Shown here piece after piece: positions 44,747 through 51,122 of a stretch of 51,122 bases of DNA (within the stretch, counting starts at the first letter, position 1; each line of letters opens with the position of its first letter). The notes below the pieces were generated by a model, which was not told where the DNA came from, did no database searches, and worked only from the letters and a program-made list of their open reading frames with translations. This DNA is from Chthoniobacterales bacterium (GTDB taxonomy: Bacteria > Verrucomicrobiota > Verrucomicrobiia > Chthoniobacterales > DYNR01). The translations under genes were made by a program, and so were the position numbers. The stretch is from contig JAOAAX010000015.1 of the NCBI GenBank assembly GCA_026418675.1, positions 1 to 51,122 on the forward strand, in the 5' to 3' direction.

Positions 44747-44833
44747 AATTCGGCAAACAAATTCAGTTTGTTCCTTGGCAATAGGAGAAGAGGTCTTTAA
44801 TTTTGTGGAGATTGAGGAATTTGGAATTCGCTT

Positions 44834-45175
44834 ATGAAAGAGGTTGACGTGATCGTCGTGTTGTGTTCGGTTTCCGGATTGGAAGAGGGAAGAAAAATTG
44901 CCGGCGGCTTGCTGGAGAGGCGGTTGGCTGCGTGTATTAGCATCATTTCGGGGGTGGAATCGCATTACGTGTGGAGAGGGAAAAGGGAGAAGTCGGAGGA
45001 GTGTTTGTTGGTGATAAAAGCGCCGGCGGAGGTTTGGCCAGCCTTAAAAGAAGCGATCCGGAGTTTGCATTCTTACGAGTGTCCGGAGATTTTGCGGTTG
45101 GAAGTCACAGGTGGGTGGCCGGATTACATTCGATGGGTGGGGAGTAGCTGCCTTGGAGGGGAACAGGATACTTAA
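44834..45175 (+). CDS. cutA: CutA1 divalent cation tolerance protein
   Basis: A 113-residue trimeric PII-like protein. LEERLAACISII-type (LLERRLAACISIISGVESHY) and VWRGKREKSEECLLVIKA are the classic CutA blocks, followed by LHSYECPEILRLEVTGGWPD. Its role in metal tolerance is debated in general. It lies 87 bases after PBP2; the spacer has only a weak hairpin (AACAAA/TTTGTT). Confidence 0.93.
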   Translation: MKEVDVIVVLCSVSGLEEGRKIAGGLLERRLAACISIISGVESHYVWRGKREKSEECLLVIKAPAEVWPALKEAIRSLHSYECPEILRLEVTGGWPDYIRWVGSSCLGGEQDT

Positions 45176-45211
45176 GGGTATAAAGTTTTTTTTGAGAAAG
45201 TTTGGTTTACA

Positions 45212-46585
45212 ATGAATCGCGTTTTCCCGAAGCAGTTTACGTGGGGTGCAGCAACTTCCGCGTGCCAAATTGAAGGCGGGGTTTTGGCGGGCGGCCGGAC
45301 GTTTTCCATTTGGGATCACTATTGCCAGTGGCAGCCAGAGAAAATCTTAAACGAGGATAGTTGCCACGAAGCAACTGATCACTTCCACCGCTTCAGTGAA
45401 GATTTAGATTTGCTCCAGCAAATTGGTGTTAACGCATATCGGTTCTCGATTTCGTGGTCGCGGATTTTCCCCAATTTTTGCCCTACCGTAAATTCGGAAG
45501 GGCTGGATTTTTATGAGAGGCTGGTGGACGAATGCCTGCGACGGGGAATCCAACCGTGGGTTACGCTTTACCATTGGGACCTGCCGTTGTGGTTGCACTA
45601 TCGCGGAGGCTGGTTGAATCCCTCTGCGCCGGAGCTGTTTCAAGAATTTGCTTCGGCTGTTGCCAAACGACTCGGTGACCGGGTTATTCATTGGATGACA
45701 TTCAATGAACCGCAATGTTTCATCGGGAAAGGTCTTTACGAAGGTGAGCATGCTCCGTTTTTCCGGCTTCCGCTGAGGGATGCCCTCCTGGCTGCGATGT
45801 CTGTTATCCGAGCTCATGAGCTTGCGACGGAAGCAATCCGCCGGTGCTCCGCTTCGAGTAGTGGGGTTAAGGTTAAAATTGGTTTTGTGACAGTGGGGAT
45901 TGTCAGTGTGCCTGCAACGGAGGGGGAAGCGGATGTAGCTGCCGCGGAAGAGGATACGTTTTTGTTAGGCGAAAATCCCCTCTGGAGTGCTTCCCTCTAT
46001 CTCGATCCAATTTTCCTTGGCAGGATTCCAGAGGAACTTCCACAGAGATTTGGAAATGTTCTGCCGGATTGGATTGAGAGGATGTTGCCTTTGACTCAAT
46101 GCACCGATTTCCTTGGGCTGAATCTCTATACGGCCAAGCGGGTGTGTGCCGGCAAGGAGAGGGGTGCTATGAAGGTTCTCTCTCCACCGGGGAGTGCAAC
46201 GACGAATATTGGATGGGAGGTGGTCCCGGAATGCATGTATTGGGGACCAAAGTTCTACTATCAACGCTACAAGGTGCCGATTATCATTACCGAAAACGGC
46301 ATGGCAGCTCATGATTGGCCTTCGGTTGATGGGAAAGTCTATGATCCGCAGCGGGTTGCGTTTTTACGAGAGTATTTGCTCCAGTTGTCGGGTTGTATCA
46401 ACGATGGGGTTCCTGTCGAAGGCTATTTCCATTGGTCTCTGCTGGATAATTTTGAGTGGGCGATGGGATATCGGATGCGGTTTGGGCTGATCTACGTGGA
46501 CTATTCGACTCAGAAGCGCATTCCAAAGGAATCGGCGTCGTTTTACAGGCAAATTATTGCTACCAGCGGCGAGGTGCTATTTTGA
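45212..46585 (+). CDS. Beta-glucosidase, glycoside hydrolase family 1
   Basis: A 457-residue GH1 enzyme. FPKQFTWGAATSACQIEGG is the standard N-terminus. YRFSISWSRIFPN, the acid/base Glu in WMTFNEPQCF, the nucleophile Glu in IIITENGMAAHDW and the aglycone region GYFHWSLLDNFEWAMGY are all present. It hydrolyses terminal beta-glucosides, or phospho-glucosides in some members, probably in the cytoplasm since no signal peptide is seen. It converges with a minus-strand HAD phosphatase of the beta-phosphoglucomutase type, a possible partner in sugar use. Confidence 0.95.
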   Translation: MNRVFPKQFTWGAATSACQIEGGVLAGGRTFSIWDHYCQWQPEKILNEDSCHEATDHFHRFSEDLDLLQQIGVNAYRFSISWSRIFPNFCPTVNSEGLDFYERLVDECLRRGIQPWVTLYHWDLPLWLHYRGGWLNPSAPELFQEFASAVAKRLGDRVIHWMTFNEPQCFIGKGLYEGEHAPFFRLPLRDALLAAMSVIRAHELATEAIRRCSASSSGVKVKIGFVTVGIVSVPATEGEADVAAAEEDTFLLGENPLWSASLYLDPIFLGRIPEELPQRFGNVLPDWIERMLPLTQCTDFLGLNLYTAKRVCAGKERGAMKVLSPPGSATTNIGWEVVPECMYWGPKFYYQRYKVPIIITENGMAAHDWPSVDGKVYDPQRVAFLREYLLQLSGCINDGVPVEGYFHWSLLDNFEWAMGYRMRFGLIYVDYSTQKRIPKESASFYRQIIATSGEVLF

Positions 46586-46650
46586 GAGGGAGCTTTTTTA
46601 AGGGGAAGTTGGTGCTCTCTAATTTTTTCCCCGCTTTATTTGTGTTTGAA

Positions 46651-46696
46651 TTCCCGCTTTTTGGGAAAGTGGGTGCTTCCGCATTTCTCATGCGGA
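46651..46696. terminator. Hairpins between convergent genes
   Basis: Two hairpins lie at the junction of the convergent genes: TTCCC/GGGAA (46651-46667) and TCCGCAT/ATGCGGA around a five-base loop (46678-46696), the latter followed by GTTTT. The second overlaps the last codons of the minus-strand gene. They probably act as a bidirectional terminator. Confidence 0.5.
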
Positions 46697-47320
46697 GTTT
46701 TGGGACTGTGTTTGGAGCGTAGCCTTGAGTATTTCGTTCGTAGGAACATACACAACTTCCATGCCAGCTTTTTTGGCTGCTTCAACGCCAAGCTGGGAAT
46801 CCTCGAATACCAGGCATTTATGAGGGTCAACTCCTAATTTTTGAGCTGCAACGAGGAAAGGTTCGGGAGAAGGCTTTGGATTTTGGTAGTCCTCGGTGGT
46901 GATGACTTCCTGGAATAGATTGCGAATGCCCAGAGCTCCAAGCGTCTGTTCCACGACTTCGCGTCTGCCGCCAGAGACGATAGCCAGCGGCACTCGGCTA
47001 GCTTGTTTGCGAGCGTATTCAAGAACTGGCCCGACTGGGCGGATGAGGTTCAGCCGCTTCAAGTAACATTTTTCTTTGAGCTTGGAAAATTCAATCGGGT
47101 CAAGTTTTGTTCCGTGCAGGCGGTTAAGCTTAGCCAGGATGACTTCCGTAGGTAAACCGGCCCAACCAATGTGGCGCTCCAACGAGAAATACCTAGCGGC
47201 TTCGCCGAGAGCTTCCCGCCAAGCTTCGTAGTGGGCAAGCATGGTGTCTGCAATTGTGCCGTCGCAGTCGAAGAGCACGGCCGCGTAATCAGCATGAGGG
47301 ATATTCAGTTCGAGTTGCAT
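46688..47320 (-). CDS. HAD-superfamily phosphatase / beta-phosphoglucomutase-like
   Basis: A hydrolase of about 210 residues. Motif I is LFDCDGTIADT (nucleophile Asp), motif II is AIVSGGRREVVE, motif III Lys is in NPKPSPEPFL, and motif IV is VFEDSQLGVEAA. A helical C1 cap lies after motif I. This is the beta-phosphoglucomutase/phosphatase subgroup; substrates are sugar phosphates. The start at 47320 gives MQLELNIPHADYAAVLFDCD; in-frame Met codons at 47353 and 47410 are possible, but the latter overlaps ilvN, which is divergent. Confidence 0.85.
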   Translation of the reverse strand: MQLELNIPHADYAAVLFDCDGTIADTMLAHYEAWREALGEAARYFSLERHIGWAGLPTEVILAKLNRLHGTKLDPIEFSKLKEKCYLKRLNLIRPVGPVLEYARKQASRVPLAIVSGGRREVVEQTLGALGIRNLFQEVITTEDYQNPKPSPEPFLVAAQKLGVDPHKCLVFEDSQLGVEAAKKAGMEVVYVPTNEILKATLQTQSQNSA

Positions 47321-47397
47321 CCGAGCACAAAAAAAGGTTTCAGTATCGAACATTCCATTTGACGAATCAACTTTCACAAAACAGCATGTAACAGAAA

Positions 47398-47907
47398 ATG
47401 CGACATACAATTTCTATTCTCGTCGAAAATCGTTTTGGTGTCCTTGCCCGGATTGCAGGAATGTTCAGCGGACGGGGGTTTAACATTGATACCTTGAATG
47501 TGGCTCCGACACTGGACCCAACAACTTCAAGGATGACGGTTGTCGTCCGTGGTGATGATAAAATCCTTGATCAGGTTACAAAGCAGTTAGAGAAGTTGGT
47601 AGATGTCATTGAGATTGAGGATTTTCAGGATTCCCAATATGTGGATCGGGAACTCGTCCTTTTGCGTGTTCGTGCCGATTCTTCGACGCGGGCTGAGATT
47701 ATGCAGATTTGCACAATCTTTCGGGCGAAGATCATAGACGTCCACACTGGTTCGCTGGCCATCGAAGTTACAGGCACGGAGGATAAAGTCGAAAAATTCT
47801 TGACTTTGATGTCACAATTTGGGATTACGGATATAACACGCACTGGGCGAGTGGCGCTGCCCCGCGCAAAGGAGTTTGCCACACAAACGGAAAAAGTTGA
47901 AAAATAA
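47398..47907 (+). CDS. ilvN: Acetolactate synthase small (regulatory) subunit
   Basis: A 169-residue regulatory subunit for acetohydroxyacid synthase. An N-terminal ACT domain (HTISILVENRFGVLARIAGM, FSGRGFNIDTLNVAPT) binds branched-chain amino acids for feedback inhibition. The C-terminal domain reads RELVLLRVRADSSTRAEIMQ. The large subunit ilvB, usually upstream, is absent from the window; the gene instead starts next to a divergent HAD gene. ilvC follows after 41 bases, so an ilvN-ilvC unit is likely. Confidence 0.95.
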   Translation: MRHTISILVENRFGVLARIAGMFSGRGFNIDTLNVAPTLDPTTSRMTVVVRGDDKILDQVTKQLEKLVDVIEIEDFQDSQYVDRELVLLRVRADSSTRAEIMQICTIFRAKIIDVHTGSLAIEVTGTEDKVEKFLTLMSQFGITDITRTGRVALPRAKEFATQTEKVEK

Positions 47908-47948
47908 GTTTAGAGATAAAAAAATCCGAAATTTAATTTTTGATCGTT

Positions 47949-49004
47949 ATGCCCGCAAAAATATTGACAGATAAGGATGCTGACCTTGGTGTTTTGAAGG
48001 ACAAAACCTGTGCGGTGATTGGTTTTGGCTCACAGGGACATGCCCATGCCCTGAATTTGAAGGACAGCGGGGTGCATGTGATCATTGGCCTTTATCCGAG
48101 AAGCAAGAGTCGTTCGATTGCAGCGGATTTAGGTTTTGAGGTATTCGACACGGCCGAAGCTGTTGAGAAGGCAGATGTCATCTTTCTTGCAGTTCCTGAC
48201 ATGGCAGCTCCGGAGGTTTATAAAAATGAGGTTGAGCCCCAGCTAACCAAGGGGAAGACACTCCTTTTTAGCCACGGGTTTTGCATTCTTTACGGGACGA
48301 TAGTGCCGCCTCCCGACGTGAATGTCATCATGGTTGCACCCAAAGGGCCTGGGCATATTGTCCGGAGAATGTTTACGGAGGGCAAGGGCGTGCCAGCACT
48401 CATTGCAGTCCAACAAGACGTTACCCGCAGCGCGAAGAAGATAGCGCTTGCTTGGGCGAAAGGGATTGGCGCGACGCGTGCAGGAGTTTTCCAAACTACT
48501 TTTCGGGAGGAAACCGAGACGGACCTTTTTGGAGAGCAGACTGTTCTTTGTGGTGGTGTTTCGCATTTAATCCAAGCCGGGTATGAGGTTCTTGTAGAAG
48601 CTGGCTACCAACCTGAAATAGCGTATTTTGAAGTTCTCCATGAATTGAAGCTGATCGTGGATTTGATTAACGAATCGGGCATCAGCGGGATGCGGTTTTC
48701 AATTTCGGAGACGGCGAAATATGGCGATGTAACCGTTGGGCCAAAAATTATTGATGCTTCAGTGAAGAAGCGCATGCAAACAGCCCTGAAGGATATACAA
48801 AGTGGAAAATTTGCCCGTGCTTGGATCAAGGAACACCGGGAAGGGCGAAAAAATTATACGGCCCTCCTCAAGAAAGGGGAGGAACATCCCATCGAGAAGG
48901 TTGGACAGCGTTTGCGAGCGTTGATGCCGTGGATAAAGAAGTCGAATATTAAGGGAGCTCAGGCTGCTTACGAGTTAGAGAAAGAGAAAAAGTCTCCCAA
49001 ATAA
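47949..49004 (+). CDS. ilvC: Ketol-acid reductoisomerase
   Basis: A 351-residue class I enzyme of valine and isoleucine synthesis that isomerises and reduces acetolactate with NAD(P)H and Mg2+. [20 protein letters not shown] is the Rossmann site, LYPRSKS is the cofactor-phosphate loop, [14 protein letters not shown] is a core motif, and [10 protein letters not shown] and [15 protein letters not shown] carry Mg ligands. The ATG at 47949 is preferred to a TTG 9 bases earlier. No ribosome binding site is evident. Confidence 0.96.
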   Translation: MPAKILTDKDADLGVLKDKTCAVIGFGSQGHAHALNLKDSGVHVIIGLYPRSKSRSIAADLGFEVFDTAEAVEKADVIFLAVPDMAAPEVYKNEVEPQLTKGKTLLFSHGFCILYGTIVPPPDVNVIMVAPKGPGHIVRRMFTEGKGVPALIAVQQDVTRSAKKIALAWAKGIGATRAGVFQTTFREETETDLFGEQTVLCGGVSHLIQAGYEVLVEAGYQPEIAYFEVLHELKLIVDLINESGISGMRFSISETAKYGDVTVGPKIIDASVKKRMQTALKDIQSGKFARAWIKEHREGRKNYTALLKKGEEHPIEKVGQRLRALMPWIKKSNIKGAQAAYELEKEKKSPK

Positions 49005-49057
49005 GGCAAGATTCGGTTATTTGGCTTAATTTTGGTTAGTAAGAGTCAACAAATTCC

Positions 49058-49855
49058 ATGCTTCGTGAGGAATTTCCTCCGAATTCTGAGCCGCTGCAGC
49101 TATTGTCGGTTGTGATACCCGCCCGGGATGAGGAGGGATGTATAGCATCAACGATTGAACATCTGCACCTGGAGTTACAGCTTCACAACATTCCGCATGA
49201 GATAATCGTTGTGGACGATGGATCGCGGGATGGCACGTGGGACGTCCTCCAGCGTGAGCAGCAGCGAATTCCGACGTTGCGGCCAATTCAAAACCCTGGC
49301 CCTCATGGTTTCGGGAGGGCCATAAGCTTCGGCCTCGATAAGATGTGTGGCGATGCGGTTGTTATCATGATGGCTGACGAGTCCGACGATTGTCGTGACG
49401 TCGTTCGCTACTGGAAAAAACTGCAGGAGGGTTACGACTGCGTTTTTGGCAGTCGGTTTATGCGTGGAGGTGGAGTGATTGACTATCCTTTACCCAAACT
49501 CATCCTTAACCGGCTCGCCAATTATTTCATACGCCTGCTTTTCCAACATGGATTGAATGACACAACGAACGCGTTCAAGGCGTATCGAGCATCCGTTATT
49601 CGGGGCATACGGCCGATCCTCTCTCCGCATTTTAACATAACTGTCGAATTGCCGCTCAAAGCGATAGTGCGTGGGTATAGTTACACGGTCATCCCCATAA
49701 CCTGGCGGAACCGCTCGACCGGAATTTCAAAACTCAAAATCAAAGAAATGGGCAGCCGTTACCTATTCATATGCCTTTATGTTTGGCTGGAGAAGTATTT
49801 TTCCTGCGGCGATTATCAGAAGGCAAAAATCCAACGCTCCACGCAATCCAATTGA
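49058..49855 (+). CDS. Family 2 glycosyltransferase (DPM1-like)
   Basis: A 265-residue GT-A fold enzyme. SVVIPARDEEGCIASTIEHL, EIIVVDDGSRDGTW and VIMMADESDD (the D-x-D-like site) are the donor-binding motifs, and FGSRFMRGGGVIDYPLPK follows. Members similar to dolichol-phosphate mannose synthase or polyprenyl-phosphate glycosyltransferases share this layout. No C-terminal transmembrane pair is present. Acceptor and sugar are unknown. It is the last intact gene before the AT-rich tail. Confidence 0.88.
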   Translation: MLREEFPPNSEPLQLLSVVIPARDEEGCIASTIEHLHLELQLHNIPHEIIVVDDGSRDGTWDVLQREQQRIPTLRPIQNPGPHGFGRAISFGLDKMCGDAVVIMMADESDDCRDVVRYWKKLQEGYDCVFGSRFMRGGGVIDYPLPKLILNRLANYFIRLLFQHGLNDTTNAFKAYRASVIRGIRPILSPHFNITVELPLKAIVRGYSYTVIPITWRNRSTGISKLKIKEMGSRYLFICLYVWLEKYFSCGDYQKAKIQRSTQSN

Positions 49856-50553
49856 ATTTTAGGTTTTTCTTGCTTTTTTTATTTTCGTTAAAATTTTATT
49901 TTAGCTTTTTGTTTTTCTGATAAGTATTTGACTGAATTTCCCGGAAAAGGATAAGGGGAATTTTCCATTTAAGTGGCTTAGAGCGATTGAGCAGAGTTCG
50001 ATTTGCCTTATTGCTAATCACCTAAAGCATTTTTGTAAACGAAAGAAAAAACTTTTTCCGGTTACTGCGAGCAGAGGAATGAAACTTCCAAAGCTGATTT
50101 CCTTTTTGTTCATCCATGAAATTTTGTGCCTAATCTCACTTCCTTTCCGCAGATTGGAAGATTTTTTTCGCAGGAACCTGAGAACAAGTTTTCTTGATTT
50201 TGTTGATTTTGCTGGTTTCGGGTATCCTGCGGGGAAAAACCTCCTCGAAAAGATGAGAAGAAAAACCTCTATCCGGTAAACTGAGGAAACTACTCCTTCT
50301 CTTTTATTTTCAGCTCCCAGGTTGCAGGAAGCTAAAAACTTTTCACTGATCACTTTGAGTTATTAAGCCACAATAGCATTACAATTATAATCCACCTCAG
50401 CTTTTCCGAAACCTAATTTTTTCCAAAAAATCAAAATAAAAGACAAATTTGTTGTTTTGCTTTTAATACAAGCGCAAAATATTACTTAAATATCTTTTAG
50501 TATCGAAAAAAGTTACATGATAAATTTAAAGAAATTTGAAATAAATTTTAAAA
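49856..50553. other. AT-rich stretch without a credible gene
   Basis: About 700 bases, rich in A and T runs. Two short open frames (66 residues at 50079-50279 plus, 111 residues at 50018-50353 minus) overlap each other on opposite strands, are rich in Lys, Phe and Ser, and resemble no family that I know. No CRISPR repeat unit, tRNA or clear hairpin-plus-T terminator was seen. It separates the last intact gene from the decayed cas genes. Confidence 0.6.
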
Positions 50554-50862
50554 ATGTCTTCCCCTAATTTAAATTTTCCTGAATTCTTCAAGCAAGCAAC
50601 CAAGCAAGAAACTGGCACCGGCCATAGACCTTATCCCTAACAAATCCGTCTGCCTTGTGACGAACAAAACGGCCGCTCGGAAGACGACTGGCACCGCTCT
50701 TCCGCGCCCTGCCAATCCCTCCTAATCAACATCCCCACTGGCCTTGGCAAAACCACCGCCGTCACCCTCGCCTGGCTCTGGAACCGCATACTCCTCCAAC
50801 ACCCCGACTGGTTTCGATTTTTCGCGTTAGTCTAATCTACCTCTCCTGCTATCCTCACCTAA
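50554..50862 (+). pseudogene. cas3: Decayed cas3, type I-G (I-U) CRISPR helicase-nuclease, N-terminal remnant
   Basis: From ATG at 50554 the frame reads a Cas3-type start, with FPEFFKQATKQETGTGHRPY and then P followed by TAA at 50638-50640 where the family has YQ. The same frame continues into the helicase Walker A region LLINIPTGLGKTTAVTLAWL with WNRILLQHPDW, very like type I-U/I-G Cas3. It then degenerates, with TAA at 50833-50835 and 50860-50862. A possible frame shift near 50825 gives a RVSLIYLS segment resembling the next Cas3 strand. All remaining helicase motifs and the HD domain are missing, so a deletion is likely. Confidence 0.7.
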
Positions 50863-51122
50863 CCAACCAAAATCATTATCAAACCAACTCAAGTTAATCC
50901 TCTAACCCTTGAAGCTCTACAAAAAGCTGTAAAAATTGCTGTGGCCTTCCGTTACCGCCGCTGACTCCAGCCTGCTTGTAGACCCGGCGACAAAGTCTTC
51001 CCTCCTACGTTCGCAGCCGCCGTGTATGCTGTTGAACAGAGACGTGTCTTTGACGAGCACGGCCATCCGCTGCCAGAGCCAAAGACCTGCGTTCTTCTCG
51101 ACACCGTGCAATCGCAGGCTAA
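50863..51122 (+). pseudogene. csb1: Decayed csb1 (cas7 of type I-G/I-U), N-terminal remnant, runs off window
   Basis: In the same frame as the cas3 remnant the sequence reads LTLEALQKAVKIAVAFRYRR, then TGA at 50962-50964. It continues LQPACRPGDKVFPPTFAAAV, YAVEQRRVFDEHGHPLPEP and CVLLDTVQSQA. This is the N-terminal pattern of Csb1/GSU0053 (LQPAGGPGDKVFPPTY and LLDSVQSQAN). No start codon is obvious and one stop interrupts the conserved block. The frame is still open at the window end, so the extent of decay beyond is unknown. Csb1 is the crRNA-backbone subunit of the type I-G effector. Confidence 0.7.

Noticed and set aside
44756-44772. AACAAA/TTTGTT hairpin after PBP2 as a terminator.
   Set aside because: The stem is only six A/T-rich pairs and is not followed by a T-run; too weak to call.
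50018-50353. Overlapping open frames of 111 residues (minus) and 66 residues (plus).
   Set aside because: They overlap each other, have biased composition, and show no family resemblance; chance frames in AT-rich DNA are more likely.
49856-50553. Searched for a CRISPR array beside the cas relic.
   Set aside because: No regularly spaced repeat of 25-40 bases was found on reading; an array could still lie beyond the right edge.
50962-50964. TGA in the csb1 remnant (and TGA at 1936-1938 in the MCP remnant) as a recoded selenocysteine or sense codon.
   Set aside because: Both remnants also contain TAA stops and a frameshift or deletion, and the families do not use selenocysteine. The intact genes in the window end normally at TGA.

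Overview
The window looks like a chromosomal segment of a flagellated, diderm bacterium, most likely of the PVC group and probably Verrucomicrobiota. The envelope is diderm because P-ring and L-ring flagellar genes (flgA, flgH, flgI) are present. The PVC guess rests on an LL-diaminopimelate aminotransferase (dapL), an mcsA-mcsB-clpC set in a diderm, and an EF-P with a TPGN-type loop. This is an inference from gene content; no rRNA is present.

Layout. 1-4.9 kb: the 3' part of an alpha/beta hydrolase, a small membrane-anchored protein, a frame-broken methyl-accepting chemotaxis protein (MCP) relic, and the binding protein and ATPase of an iron/polyamine-type ABC importer with no permease in view. 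5-13.4 kb: a flagellar operon (flgF, flgG, flgA, flgH, flgI, flgJ-like, flgN, flgK, flgL, fliW, csrA) behind a consensus sigma-54 promoter, closed by a long hairpin that overlaps the end of csrA. 13.5-16 kb: a proline-rich lipoprotein and a proline-rich TPR protein. 16.1-24.7 kb: osmC-like, yajQ, ilvE-type aminotransferase, mcsA-mcsB-clpC (arginine-phosphorylation proteolysis), dapL, a PAS protein on the minus strand, and acpP with a terminator. 25-28 kb: bioD overlapping a lipoate-ligase-family gene, tRNA-Gly(UCC) on the minus strand, and an OFA-family MFS transporter. 28.1-33 kb: a peptide ABC importer (A-B-C-D, no second ATPase) whose binding protein carries a large insertion. 33-39.8 kb: UDP-galactopyranose mutase-like, comB, GNAT, kpsF-like isomerase, efp, a lone nuoD, and a DRE-TIM aldolase-like gene. 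40-44.8 kb: a tight cluster of secreted protein, single-TM protein, 142-residue mini-kinase, PP2C phosphatase and PBP2. 44.8-49.9 kb: cutA, GH1 beta-glucosidase, a minus-strand HAD phosphatase, ilvN, ilvC and a family 2 glycosyltransferase. 49.9-50.55 kb: AT-rich DNA with no credible gene. 50.55 kb to the end: a decayed type I-G (formerly I-U) CRISPR-Cas relic, with the start of cas3 joined to the start of csb1/cas7.

How the genes work together. The flagellar block supplies rod, rings, hook-filament junction and the FliW-CsrA translational switch. McsA/McsB mark proteins with phospho-arginine for ClpC. IlvE, IlvN and IlvC belong to branched-chain amino acid synthesis, and DapL to lysine/peptidoglycan precursor synthesis. 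The mini-kinase/PP2C/PBP2 cluster suggests reversible phosphorylation acting near cell-wall synthesis and is the best candidate for an undescribed system. Other points of note are the CRISPR and MCP relics, sharp reversals of G/C strand bias along the window, and the rarity of Shine-Dalgarno sequences.
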